Origin: an uncultured Pseudomonadota bacterium
GTDB taxonomy: Bacteria > Pseudomonadota > Alphaproteobacteria > RF32 > CAG-239
NCBI GenBank assembly: GCA_902796625.1
Contig: CADBPX010000141.1
Span: 1 to 6,604 of the forward strand
Direction of reading: 5' to 3'
DNA: 6,604 bases
Shown here: positions 1 to 6,374 of the stretch, piece after piece
How positions within the stretch are numbered: position 1 is the first letter of the stretch
How the letters are laid out: every line of letters begins with the position of its first letter
The notes under the pieces: generated by a model
The model's input: the letters and a program-made list of their open reading frames with translations, nothing else
What the model was told of the DNA's origin: nothing
Databases searched by the model: none
Position numbers and translations under genes: made by a program

Positions 1-1
1 A

Positions 2-1351
2 GAAACCGGACACGAAAACTATTATTTTCCGATGTTTATACCTCTTTCTTTTTTCCAAAAAGAAGCTGACCATGTTGAAGGTTTTGCCAAAGAAATGGCA
101 ATTGTAACCCATTCTCGTTTGGTTAATGAAGAAGGAAAACTTAAACCGGCTTCACCACTTGAAGAGCCTCTAGTTGTTCGTCCGACCAGTGAAACAATTA
201 TTGCCGATTCATTTGCAAAATGGGCAAAGTCCTATCGAGATTTGCCGATTTTACTTAATCAATGGGCTAATGTTGTGCGTTGGGAAATGCGTCCGCGCCT
301 GTTTTTACGTACTCGTGAATTTTTATGGCAAGAAGGACATACAGTCCATTCATCAGCCAAAGAAGCTGAAGAAGAAACGATAAAAATGCTTAATGTATAT
401 AGCGAATTATCGGAAGATACTTTGGCAATGCCGGTAATTAAAGGTCGGAAACCCGAACATGAAAAATTTCCGGGAGCAATAGACACCTATTGTATTGAAG
501 CCATGATGCAAGACGGTAAAGCTTTGCAAGCCGGCACTTCGCATTATTTAGGTCAAAATTTTGCTAAATCGGCCGATATTAAATTTGTTAACAAAAACAA
601 CGAGCAAGAATACGCTTACACTACATCTTGGGGCGTTTCAACGCGTCTGATCGGCGGAGTTATTATGTCGCATGCTGATGACACCGGAATGGTTGTACCT
701 CCGAAAATTGCGCCATATCAGATTATTTTTGTTCCGATTATCAAAAAAGCCGAAGATCGGAATAAAATTATGACCTATATCGAAGAAATATGTTCTCAAT
801 TAAAATCTTGCACGGCATTTGGAGAAAAAATCCGCACCAAAGTTGATAGTCGCGACAAATCAAGTGTTGATAAAAATTGGGAATGGATTCGTAAGGGAGC
901 ACCAATAGTTTGTGAAGTTGGTATACGCGACATTGAAAACGACGCTCTTATGGCCAAGGAAAGAATTTTTTTTGGAACGTCAGACGGCAAAAAAATTATA
1001 AACAAAGCTGCTTTTATCTCTCAAGCCGGAAAGCGTTTAGAAGAACTTCAACAGCTTATGTATCAAAAAGCGTTAAATCGTATGCAAAATAATATCCGTA
1101 CCGATATTACCACACCTGAAGAATTTGCTACTTATTTTGCCAATTCTAACGAATGGATTGAAGATGGAAAACAGGGAAAAGTTGCATTTGTCAGAGGTAA
1201 ATGGTGCGGCGATCCGGCAACGGAAGAAATATTAAAATCAATGAAAATAACAATCCGTTGCTTGCCTTTTGATCAAAGCGGTACAACTGGAAAATGTTTA
1301 TTAACCGGCAAAGAGGCAACACTTGATGTGATTTATGCTCGTTCTTACTAG
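2..1351 (+). CDS. proS: Prolyl-tRNA synthetase, archaeal/eukaryotic type (5' end missing)
   Basis: Class II aminoacyl-tRNA synthetase that charges tRNA-Pro with proline in the cytoplasm. The reading frame is open to the window edge: codons before the ATG at 32 read ETGHENYYFP, which continues the family motif, so that ATG is internal and about 45-50 N-terminal residues are missing (family length about 490-500). Counting from that Met, I see RPTSET at 50-55, motif 2 around RTREFLWQEGHT at 93-104, the proline-pocket region QAGTSHYLGQNFA at 166-178, motif 3 with WGVSTRLIGG at 200-209, then the anticodon-binding domain from about 227. The C-terminal domain ends in ARSY; a terminal Tyr is typical of this type. 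There is no inserted editing domain. Of the four usual zinc ligands, C392 and C422 remain, but the other two positions are T397 and T425, so zinc binding is probably lost. Identification is secure. Confidence 0.97.
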   Translation, partial: ETGHENYYFPMFIPLSFFQKEADHVEGFAKEMAIVTHSRLVNEEGKLKPASPLEEPLVVRPTSETIIADSFAKWAKSYRDLPILLNQWANVVRWEMRPRLFLRTREFLWQEGHTVHSSAKEAEEETIKMLNVYSELSEDTLAMPVIKGRKPEHEKFPGAIDTYCIEAMMQDGKALQAGTSHYLGQNFAKSADIKFVNKNNEQEYAYTTSWGVSTRLIGGVIMSHADDTGMVVPPKIAPYQIIFVPIIKKAEDRNKIMTYIEEICSQLKSCTAFGEKIRTKVDSRDKSSVDKNWEWIRKGAPIVCEVGIRDIENDALMAKERIFFGTSDGKKIINKAAFISQAGKRLEELQQLMYQKALNRMQNNIRTDITTPEEFATYFANSNEWIEDGKQGKVAFVRGKWCGDPATEEILKSMKITIRCLPFDQSGTTGKCLLTGKEATLDVIYARSY

Positions 1352-1368
1352 GCTGGATAAAAAAACAC

Positions 1369-1395
1369 AAAAACTCCCTCTTTGAGGGAGTTTTT
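1369..1395. terminator. Bidirectional rho-independent terminator between convergent genes
   Basis: A perfect 12-bp stem (1369-1380 with 1384-1395) closes a TTT loop. The base of the stem is AAAAACTC/GAGTTTTT, giving a T-run on both strands; on the minus strand a second T-run (complement of 1359-1365) follows. It lies 17 bp after the proS stop and 3 bp after the stop of the minus-strand gene, so it can end both transcripts. Confidence 0.92.
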
Positions 1396-1398
1396 ACT

Positions 1399-1932
1399 TT
1401 AAGCATCAACATCGCTGACAGCGTCTGTTATTGATGTTGGTTGTTCGCTTTCACTTGGCTGAGCCGGTGGTTCCTCAGGTTTGAAATGAGGTTTAACCTC
1501 GACAAAATACGGCCTGCGGCAATGATAGTCATACAACTTCTTGCCGGCGGCTAGAACCATTGGCTCATACTTTTTGAACAAGTCCTTAAACCATCGTCCG
1601 TGCAGGTAGCGATTGATCTCGCGCAATATGATCAACGGCGGATCATTGCTGATATTGACGGCCTCTACATTATACAGACGAAACCGAATATCATCCTTCA
1701 CCCTCTCGCCTATCAAAATTTTATACCCGACCATAACCGGAACCAGCGCCTGACTTTTGCAAGCCGTTGCCCCCTTTTGGTACAAAAACGTTGCCGTCGC
1801 CGGAGTTCCATCCTGTTTAGCAATAAGACGCACTCTTCCGGCATTTGAATAAGCACCGCCATACTCTGTTATAGCGACAAAACCGGACTTTGTTTTCTCT
1901 CCGTTAAGAGTTTTAATTTTGGCCTTGAACAT
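1399..1932 (-). CDS. Protein of unknown function (177 aa)
   Basis: I do not recognise this family. The protein has no signal peptide and no membrane segment, so it is probably cytoplasmic. Residues 1-95 look beta-rich with alternating hydrophobic and charged residues. Residues 100-140 look helical and basic/aromatic (REINRYLHGRWFKDLFKKY). From about 150 the tail is rich in Pro, Glu and Ser and probably disordered. Two Cys (58, 138) are not arranged as a metal site. The ATG is the first possible start, because an in-frame TAA lies 12 bases upstream. No Shine-Dalgarno sits at the right distance; the only GAGG is about 32 bases upstream. Local GC is roughly 47% by hand count, slightly above the neighbours, which hints at different ancestry but proves nothing. 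A dedicated promoter upstream and a terminator just after the stop support a real, separately transcribed gene. Confidence 0.8.
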   Translation of the reverse strand: MFKAKIKTLNGEKTKSGFVAITEYGGAYSNAGRVRLIAKQDGTPATATFLYQKGATACKSQALVPVMVGYKILIGERVKDDIRFRLYNVEAVNISNDPPLIILREINRYLHGRWFKDLFKKYEPMVLAAGKKLYDYHCRRPYFVEVKPHFKPEEPPAQPSESEQPTSITDAVSDVDA

Positions 1933-1943
1933 ATGATATATTA

Positions 1944-1973
1944 TTTATAAATTATTACTTTTTACCTCGTCAA
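1944..1973 (-). promoter_or_regulatory. Second, overlapping promoter candidate for the 177-aa gene
   Basis: On the minus strand TTGACG (1973-1968) and TATAAA (1949-1944) are separated by 18 bp; each matches consensus at 5 of 6 bases. A start point near 1937 would leave only about 4-6 bases before the ATG, so a transcript from here would be almost leaderless. The -35 box overlaps the -10 box of the stronger promoter upstream by two bases. Low confidence, since AT-rich DNA produces such boxes by chance. Confidence 0.35.
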
Positions 1974-2000
1974 TATAAACGAATTTTATATTTTTGTCAA
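1972..2000 (-). promoter_or_regulatory. Sigma70-like promoter for the 177-aa gene
   Basis: On the minus strand, a perfect TTGACA -35 box (2000-1995) is followed after 17 bp by TATATT (1977-1972, 5 of 6 matches to TATAAT). The expected start point is near 1965, giving a 5' leader of about 33 bases. The box starts only 8 bp after the transpeptidase stop, and no terminator hairpin is visible between the two genes, so read-through from upstream is also possible. Confidence 0.7.
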
Positions 2001-2008
2001 GTCTAAAA

Positions 2009-2515
2009 TTACGGTTTTATAAAAATAGCTGTTCCGTCAGCAACTAAGTCCCATATTTCTTCAATATCTTTATTTGATACGGCTATACATCCGGCAGTCC
2101 AATCTTTTTTTTGTAGAAATTGATGTAAAAATGAAGGCAATCTATTTGGTAGGCCGTGTATCATTATATCACCGCCCGGAGACACCTTATTTTGCTTGGC
2201 TACTTCAATATCTCTTGCATTCGGATAAGATATTCGTAACGAAAGGTGATATTTACTAGTCGGATTTCGTCCGGAAATTACATACTTCCCCTCCGGTGTT
2301 TTTCCATCACCCTCTTGCTTTTTATGTCCCACAGGATCAGAGCCCAGAGCAATATCATATGAATATAAAATCTCATCATTATGACGTAAATACATTTTCC
2401 GCTGATTTTTTTCGACTAAAATATTATTAACACTCATCTGTTGCTCTGACGCATTAACGGCTATTGCTGTAACCAACATAAAAAAAGATATAAATACCAA
2501 AATAAAACTTTTCAT
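2009..2515 (-). CDS. Exported L,D-transpeptidase (YkuD domain)
   Basis: Periplasmic enzyme of the YkuD fold, a class that forms or breaks L,D-peptide or lipoprotein links in peptidoglycan through a catalytic cysteine. Residues 1-22 are a signal peptide (MK, long hydrophobic core, VNA|SE cleavage). The catalytic domain fills about 27-168: the GKTPEGKY segment at 71-78, the catalytic His in IMIHGLP (H120) and the Cys in DWTAGCIAVSN (C143). The common SxGCxR form is here T-A-G-C-I-A, so the usual Arg after the Cys is Ala; I recall DWTxGCIAV as normal for a YafK-like subgroup, so activity is probably intact. There is no SH3, LysM or peptidoglycan-binding domain, so this is a minimal single-domain form. 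A good Shine-Dalgarno AGAGGA (2528-2523) lies 7 bases before the ATG. The gene diverges from the beta-barrel gene. Whether it crosslinks, attaches lipoprotein or cleaves such links cannot be told from sequence. Confidence 0.92.
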   Translation of the reverse strand: MKSFILVFISFFMLVTAIAVNASEQQMSVNNILVEKNQRKMYLRHNDEILYSYDIALGSDPVGHKKQEGDGKTPEGKYVISGRNPTSKYHLSLRISYPNARDIEVAKQNKVSPGGDIMIHGLPNRLPSFLHQFLQKKDWTAGCIAVSNKDIEEIWDLVADGTAIFIKP

Positions 2516-2623
2516 ATCACTATCCTCTTCAAATTCTATAATAATATAATCTCTATAAAACTCAAGATTTTTACACCTTATACTATTAATGAATTTTAAA
2601 TATATTATTTATATGATGTCCCT

Positions 2624-2647
2624 AGGACTAATTTTATAAAGGACTAA
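2624..2647 (+). repeat. Direct repeat AGGACTAA over the beta-barrel gene's ribosome-binding site
   Basis: AGGACTAA occurs at 2624-2631 and again at 2640-2647, a 16-base period. The second copy contains the Shine-Dalgarno (AAGGA, 2639-2643), 7 bases before the ATG at 2651. The first copy is preceded by GTCC (2618-2621), which can pair with GGAC in either copy. The rest of the 135-bp divergent region (2516-2650) is very AT-rich, and I find no convincing -35/-10 pair for this gene. Confidence 0.6.
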
Positions 2648-2650
2648 AAT

Positions 2651-3532
2651 ATGACTAATAAATTAAGTTTGTTATTGCTTCCGGCTTTATTTTTTGCCAA
2701 TCAGGCCAATGCCGGTGCTGTTAATGCTCCGGAAGGAGCCGGTTCCGAAACCTTTGGCTGGAGTGCCAATATAAAAGAAGCCGGTTTAGAAATATCTTCC
2801 ACAGAAGTTAAAAACTCAAAAGAATATAAAAATTCACCAAATTCAGAATTAAGCGGTGACAGCGAAACCGTTACTAAAGGAATTTTTGATTTTGCCTTAA
2901 CCGATGAAGAGCAAAATTATAAATGGGATAACACATTATTCATGGAATATGGCAAAACCAAATTACGTCCGGCTGAAGGACCTAACGTTGAAAATGAAAC
3001 GGCCGATAAAATTTTAGTAGCTACCGATTATTCCCGCAAATCTTGGCAATATTGGGATGCCTATGTCGGTCCGTTTGCTTATTTAGGATATCAAACAGAA
3101 TTTGATCCAAACGATGATGCTCCACGTACTAAAATTATTCGCGGTATGACCGGTATCAAGATGTTTGACGGTAAATATATCAAGAGTTTATATGCTGCTC
3201 TGGTCGGTGAATATGACTTCACGTATAAGCATGATAAAACCACAAAAGCAGCATATGAAATCGGTTTGGAAAGTGAATATCCGATTCGTGAAGGCGTAAA
3301 AGCTAATTTTGATTCTTATTTCCGTGATTACTTCTCATACAGTTCATATAATCCTCGTGACTTTGAATATGAATTCAGTGCAAAATTAAACATGATGGTC
3401 GATATTTACAAAGGATTGGCTGTCGGCCCGTATGTTCAATATTTCCGCGCCATTGATCGTGGTTCACATGATTATGGTAGCAGTACCATAATCGGTGTTG
3501 AAGCAGCCTTTGGCGGATCTTGGGGATTGTAA
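2651..3532 (+). CDS. Putative outer-membrane beta-barrel protein
   Basis: Residues 1-21 are a clear signal peptide (N-terminal Lys, Leu-rich core, ANA|GA cleavage), so the mature 272-residue protein is exported. The remainder has repeated short strands with alternating aromatic and polar residues ending in Tyr or Phe, for example FGWSANIKEAGLEIS, KWDNTLFMEYG, KSWQYWDAYVGPFAYLGYQ, LYAALVGEYDFTYKH, VKANFDSYFRDYF and LAVGPYVQYFRA. Asp/Asn/Lys-rich stretches between them fit loops. The closing strand TIIGVEAAFGGSWGL ends in Leu rather than the usual Phe. It loosely recalls DUF3078/DUF481-type barrels (a memory-based impression), and substrate or function is unknown. A consensus Shine-Dalgarno precedes the ATG and a strong terminator follows, so it appears to be a single-gene unit. 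It could instead be a periplasmic beta-rich protein. Confidence 0.75.
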   Translation: MTNKLSLLLLPALFFANQANAGAVNAPEGAGSETFGWSANIKEAGLEISSTEVKNSKEYKNSPNSELSGDSETVTKGIFDFALTDEEQNYKWDNTLFMEYGKTKLRPAEGPNVENETADKILVATDYSRKSWQYWDAYVGPFAYLGYQTEFDPNDDAPRTKIIRGMTGIKMFDGKYIKSLYAALVGEYDFTYKHDKTTKAAYEIGLESEYPIREGVKANFDSYFRDYFSYSSYNPRDFEYEFSAKLNMMVDIYKGLAVGPYVQYFRAIDRGSHDYGSSTIIGVEAAFGGSWGL

Positions 3533-3548
3533 ACCCAGGAGTAATCGT

Positions 3549-3578
3549 AAAAAGCACCTTTTTAAAGGTGCTTTTTTT
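3549..3578 (+). terminator. Rho-independent terminator after the beta-barrel gene
   Basis: The stem AAAAAGCACCTT/AAGGTGCTTTTT pairs 3549-3560 with 3565-3576 around a TTTA loop and ends in seven T (3572-3578). It begins 16 bp after the stop codon. It separates this gene from the HAD gene on the same strand. Confidence 0.93.
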
Positions 3579-3619
3579 GTTTGATTTACTTTTTATTATA
3601 AATAATCAAAATTTTGCCC

Positions 3620-3647
3620 TTGCAATTACGCATTTTTAAGCTAAAAT
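3620..3647 (+). promoter_or_regulatory. Candidate promoter for the HAD phosphatase gene
   Basis: TTGCAA (3620-3625, 4 of 6 matches) and TAAAAT (3642-3647, 5 of 6) are separated by 16 bp. The predicted start near 3654 would leave a leader of about 25 bases. Its position just after a strong terminator and before the next gene makes it plausible. The rest of the intergenic stretch is AT-rich without other recognisable sites. Confidence 0.5.
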
Positions 3648-3678
3648 GATGCCATAAAAATATTATTGATACATCATT

Positions 3679-4512
3679 ATGAAGAAATTTATTCAAGTAG
3701 CTGTATGCTATGATTTTGATGGCACTCTTGCTGCCGGTAATATGCAAGAATATGAATTTATGAAGCGATTAGGTATTACACCAGAACAGTTCTGGCAAAA
3801 ATCTGATGAGATGGCCCAGAAATTTTCCGCAGATAATAACCTTTGCTACATGAAGTGTATGCTTGATGAAGCTAAGGCTCGCAAAATTGCCTTTCGTCGG
3901 CAAGACTTTGTTGACTGTGGACGAGATATTCCTCTGTTTAAAGGTGTAATAGAATGGTTTGACCGCATAAACCATTATGCTAATATGAAAGGAATTATTC
4001 TCTCACATTATCTGATATCATCAGGACTGGAGGAAATTGTCGAAGGAACACCGATTGCCCATAAATTTAACAAGGTGTACGCTTCAACCTTTATGTATAA
4101 TGCATACGGTGAAGCTGAATGGCCCGCTCGTGTTGTTAATTACACCGGCAAGACGCAATATTTATTTCGTATAAATAAGGGATGTCTTGACTTGAATGAT
4201 AACATAAGCGTAAATCACCCAATGTCAGAAGAAGAACGCCAAATACCTTTTAATCATATGATTTATTTTGGTGATGGAGAAACTGACATTCCTTGTATGT
4301 CTATGATCAAAAAACTTGGCGGTTACTGTGTGGCCGTATATCAACCTCATAAGCATGGGGCTAGAACTCGCGCAGAAAAATTTTTACAAGATGGACGCGT
4401 TAACATTTATGCACCAGCCAACTTTTCTGCCGGAACCAAGATTGATCGTTATGTTAAAAAAGTTTTAGACAAGTTATCTGCCGATACAAAGCTTAACATG
4501 TTTAACTCTTAA
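3679..4512 (+). CDS. HAD-superfamily phosphatase (phosphoserine-phosphatase-like)
   Basis: Cytoplasmic hydrolase of the haloacid dehalogenase superfamily, expected to remove phosphate from a small molecule through an aspartyl-phosphate intermediate and Mg2+. Motif I is YDFDGTL, with nucleophile D12 and acid/base D14. Motif II is in the strand GIILSHYLISSG (S109, or more likely S114/S115). Motif III is K158 in NYTGKTQYLFRINKG. Motif IV is YFGDGETDIPCM with D199 and D203. The helical cap lies between motifs I and II (about 20-90). The length of 277 residues and the ISSG...GKTQ...RINKG pattern match a 'haloacid dehalogenase-like hydrolase' family without a well-defined substrate, so I would not call it serB. 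There is no signal peptide or membrane segment. The ATG gives a complete motif I, but no Shine-Dalgarno precedes it (ATACATCATT), which is unusual. A promoter candidate lies upstream and a terminator follows, so it is probably monocistronic. Confidence 0.9.
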   Translation: MKKFIQVAVCYDFDGTLAAGNMQEYEFMKRLGITPEQFWQKSDEMAQKFSADNNLCYMKCMLDEAKARKIAFRRQDFVDCGRDIPLFKGVIEWFDRINHYANMKGIILSHYLISSGLEEIVEGTPIAHKFNKVYASTFMYNAYGEAEWPARVVNYTGKTQYLFRINKGCLDLNDNISVNHPMSEEERQIPFNHMIYFGDGETDIPCMSMIKKLGGYCVAVYQPHKHGARTRAEKFLQDGRVNIYAPANFSAGTKIDRYVKKVLDKLSADTKLNMFNS

Positions 4513-4516
4513 CAAG

Positions 4517-4547
4517 AAAAACTCGAGTATTTCTACTCGAGTTTTTT
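4517..4547. terminator. Bidirectional terminator between HAD gene and rpsA
   Basis: The stem AAAAACTCGAGTA/TACTCGAGTTTTT pairs 4517-4529 with 4534-4546 around a TTTC loop; T-run 4542-4547 on the plus strand and a T5 run on the minus strand. It starts 5 bp after the HAD stop and ends 15 bp before the rpsA stop, so it serves both convergent genes. Confidence 0.93.
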
Positions 4548-4561
4548 CATTTTAGGATAGC

Positions 4562-6244
4562 TTAATTAGCTTTTTTCAAAGCCTCACCTAAGGCATCGCC
4601 CAAAGATGATCCCGAAGATGTATTAGAATATTCTTCTAAAACTCTCTTTTCTTCATCTAATTCTAAAGCCTTAACTGATAAACCGATTTTAACGTTTTTC
4701 TTATCTACAGATGTAACTTTAGCTTCTACAACATCACCTTCTTTAAAGTTTTCCGGATTTTGCAAAGTCTTATCCTTAGATAAGTCAGCTTTTTTAATCA
4801 TAGCAGTCAAACCGTTAACATCGACGTTAACACCCTTTTCATCGGTAGAAAGAACAATAGCCTTAACGACATCACCTTTTTTCAAGCCAGCTAAAGCCTG
4901 AGCAACGCTGTCCTCCGACAATTGTTTAATACCCAAACTGATGCGCTCTTTATCAACATCAACATCAATAATCTTCGCCTCGATTTCTTGTCCTTTAGAA
5001 TAGTCTTTAACAGCTTCTTCGCCGGATTTTTCCCAAGAAATATCAGACAAATGAATCATTCCGTCAATTTCATCAGTTAAGCCGATGAACAAACCAAATT
5101 CGGTAATATTCTTAATGTTACCTTTGATAACTGATCCAACCGGATGCTCTTCAATATAAGCGGCCCATGGATTAGGAGTGCATTGTTTAATACCCAAGCT
5201 GATACGTCTTTTATCGGCATCGACTTCCAAAACCTTAACATCAACTTCTTCAGATGTAGAAACAATTTTTCCCGGATGAACATTCTTACGTGTCCAGCTC
5301 ATTTCAGAGACATGAACCAAACCTTCGATACCATCTTCCAATTCCACAAAAGCGCCGTAATCGGTAATATTTGTAACCTTACCTTTATAGATTTGGTCTA
5401 CTTTATATTTTTCAGCGACAGCTTGCCATGGATCATTTTCCAACTGTTTCATACCCAAACTGATGCGTTGAGTGTCTTCATTAAAGCGAATAACTTGAAC
5501 TTTAATATTCTGACCTACAGTCAAAGCTTCTGCCGGATGATTAATGCGTTTCCAAGAAATGTCAGTAACATGTAATAGACCATCGACACCGCCCAAATCA
5601 ACGAATGCGCCATAATCGGTAATATTTTTAACAACACCGTCCAAAATTGCGCCTTCTTTAATACCATCGATTAATTCAGCACGAGCCTCTGCTCTGGTTT
5701 CTTCCAAAACAACACGGCGTGAAACAACAATATTACCGCGAACTTTATCCATTTTCAAAATTTGGAACGGTTGAGAAATTCCCATCAATGGAGAAATATC
5801 TCTAATCGGGCGAATATCAATCTGAGAACCCGGCAAGAAAGCGATTGCTCCATTCAAATCAACGGTAAATCCGCCTTTAACGCGTCCAAAGATAATACCA
5901 TTAACACGTTCGCCGGCATTCATTGACTTCTCTAAATCAACCCAAACTTCTTCACGACGAGCCTTTTCACGAGATAATACAATATTGCCTTCTCTATCTT
6001 CGTATCTGTCAACTAAAACTTCAACAGTATCACCGACTTTCAATTCCGGATTAGTTCCAAACTCACGAACCGGAATATTTCCTTCTGATTTCAAACCGAC
6101 ATCAACGGTAACATAATCCGGAGTAACTTTAACCACGGTACCTTTAACCACAGTACCAAGAATGCCTTTTTCGCCGAATTGTTCATTCAATAAATCTTCA
6201 AAATTTTCGGTCATTTCCGGCATTTTAAATTCAGTATTTGTCAT
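4562..6244 (-). CDS. rpsA: 30S ribosomal protein S1
   Basis: Large RNA-binding protein of the small ribosomal subunit that unfolds and docks mRNA leaders, important for messages lacking a strong Shine-Dalgarno. At 560 residues it matches the six-domain proteobacterial form. The S1 (OB-fold) repeats are at about 31-96, 111-176, 197-266, 284-353, 370-440 and 455-525. Domains 1 and 2 are divergent and normally bind the ribosome. Domains 3-5 carry the canonical ITDYGAFV (or TEFGLFI), DGLLHVTDISW and RISLGxKQ motifs that bind RNA. The C-terminal tail (527-560) is charged and helical. The start is the first ATG after an in-frame TAA 9 bases upstream; ATGs at codons 8 and 11 are alternatives with no better ribosome-binding site. 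In many proteobacteria rpsA follows cmk and precedes ihfB; neither is here, so the gene is a stand-alone unit with its own promoter and terminator. Confidence 0.98.
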   Translation of the reverse strand: MTNTEFKMPEMTENFEDLLNEQFGEKGILGTVVKGTVVKVTPDYVTVDVGLKSEGNIPVREFGTNPELKVGDTVEVLVDRYEDREGNIVLSREKARREEVWVDLEKSMNAGERVNGIIFGRVKGGFTVDLNGAIAFLPGSQIDIRPIRDISPLMGISQPFQILKMDKVRGNIVVSRRVVLEETRAEARAELIDGIKEGAILDGVVKNITDYGAFVDLGGVDGLLHVTDISWKRINHPAEALTVGQNIKVQVIRFNEDTQRISLGMKQLENDPWQAVAEKYKVDQIYKGKVTNITDYGAFVELEDGIEGLVHVSEMSWTRKNVHPGKIVSTSEEVDVKVLEVDADKRRISLGIKQCTPNPWAAYIEEHPVGSVIKGNIKNITEFGLFIGLTDEIDGMIHLSDISWEKSGEEAVKDYSKGQEIEAKIIDVDVDKERISLGIKQLSEDSVAQALAGLKKGDVVKAIVLSTDEKGVNVDVNGLTAMIKKADLSKDKTLQNPENFKEGDVVEAKVTSVDKKNVKIGLSVKALELDEEKRVLEEYSNTSSGSSLGDALGEALKKAN

Positions 6245-6270
6245 ATAAATTTATATTTCAAAAATGCCAT
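6241..6270 (-). CDS. Possible 9-codon leader peptide overlapping the rpsA start
   Basis: ATG at 6270-6268 opens MAFLKYKFI, and its TGA stop (6243-6241) overlaps the rpsA ATG (6244-6242) in the translation-coupling form ATGA. GAGG lies just before the ATG, but with a spacing of one base, which is too short for efficient initiation. A TTG within the same frame (6261) would be spaced 10 bases. This may be a chance frame in AT-rich DNA. It is listed because of the exact overlap. Confidence 0.2.
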   Translation of the reverse strand: MAFLKYKFI

Positions 6271-6340
6271 TCCTCAAACAAGAGGCGGGCTTGTGCGAAA
6301 TCAAAACCACAATTGTCTACAGCGCACCCTCCAAACAACT
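6245..6340 (-). promoter_or_regulatory. rpsA 5' leader, probably structured, no well-placed Shine-Dalgarno
   Basis: The predicted leader is about 95 bases. The only SD-like element near the start, GAGGA (6275-6271), ends 26 bases before the ATG, too far for standard use. GTGCG (6327-6323) can pair with CGCAC (6297-6293). CCTC (6285-6282) can pair either with GAGG upstream (6331-6328) or with the SD-like GAGG downstream (6275-6272). A U/A-rich stretch runs from there to the ATG. Known biology: E. coli rpsA also has a hairpin-rich leader without a good SD and is repressed by S1 itself. A similar control here is inference. Confidence 0.45.
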
Positions 6341-6346
6341 GTTATG

Positions 6347-6374
6347 TTTATAAACGAAAATTATTATTTTTCAA
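6347..6374 (-). promoter_or_regulatory. Candidate rpsA promoter
   Basis: On the minus strand TTGAAA (6374-6369) and TATAAA (6352-6347) are separated by 16 bp, each with 5 of 6 consensus matches. The start point would be near 6340. It is the best-placed pair between the terminator at 6499-6533 and the rpsA start. Confidence 0.6.

Noticed and set aside
32..34. ATG as the true start of proS
   Set aside because: The frame upstream encodes the conserved TGHEN-YFP segment, so the gene begins before the window.
1600..1848. 82-codon plus-strand frame opposite the 177-aa gene
   Set aside because: It is antisense and lacks a ribosome-binding site, while the minus-strand gene has promoter and terminator support.
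2074..2259. 61-codon plus-strand frame inside the L,D-transpeptidase gene
   Set aside because: It is antisense to the catalytic His/Cys region of a well-supported gene.
2535..2565. Promoter for the L,D-transpeptidase (TTGAGT 2565-2560 and TATAGA 2540-2535)
   Set aside because: The spacing of 19 bp and the weak -10 match are no better than chance in this AT-rich region.
2516..2650. Promoter for the beta-barrel gene in the divergent region (for example TTTACA 2570-2575, TATACT 2579-2584)
   Set aside because: No -35/-10 pair with 16-18 bp spacing and acceptable matches was found.
5144..5575. 143-codon plus-strand frame inside rpsA
   Set aside because: It is fully antisense to conserved S1 domains 3-5. 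Such frames arise from the repeated codon pattern, and it has no start signal or recognisable motif.
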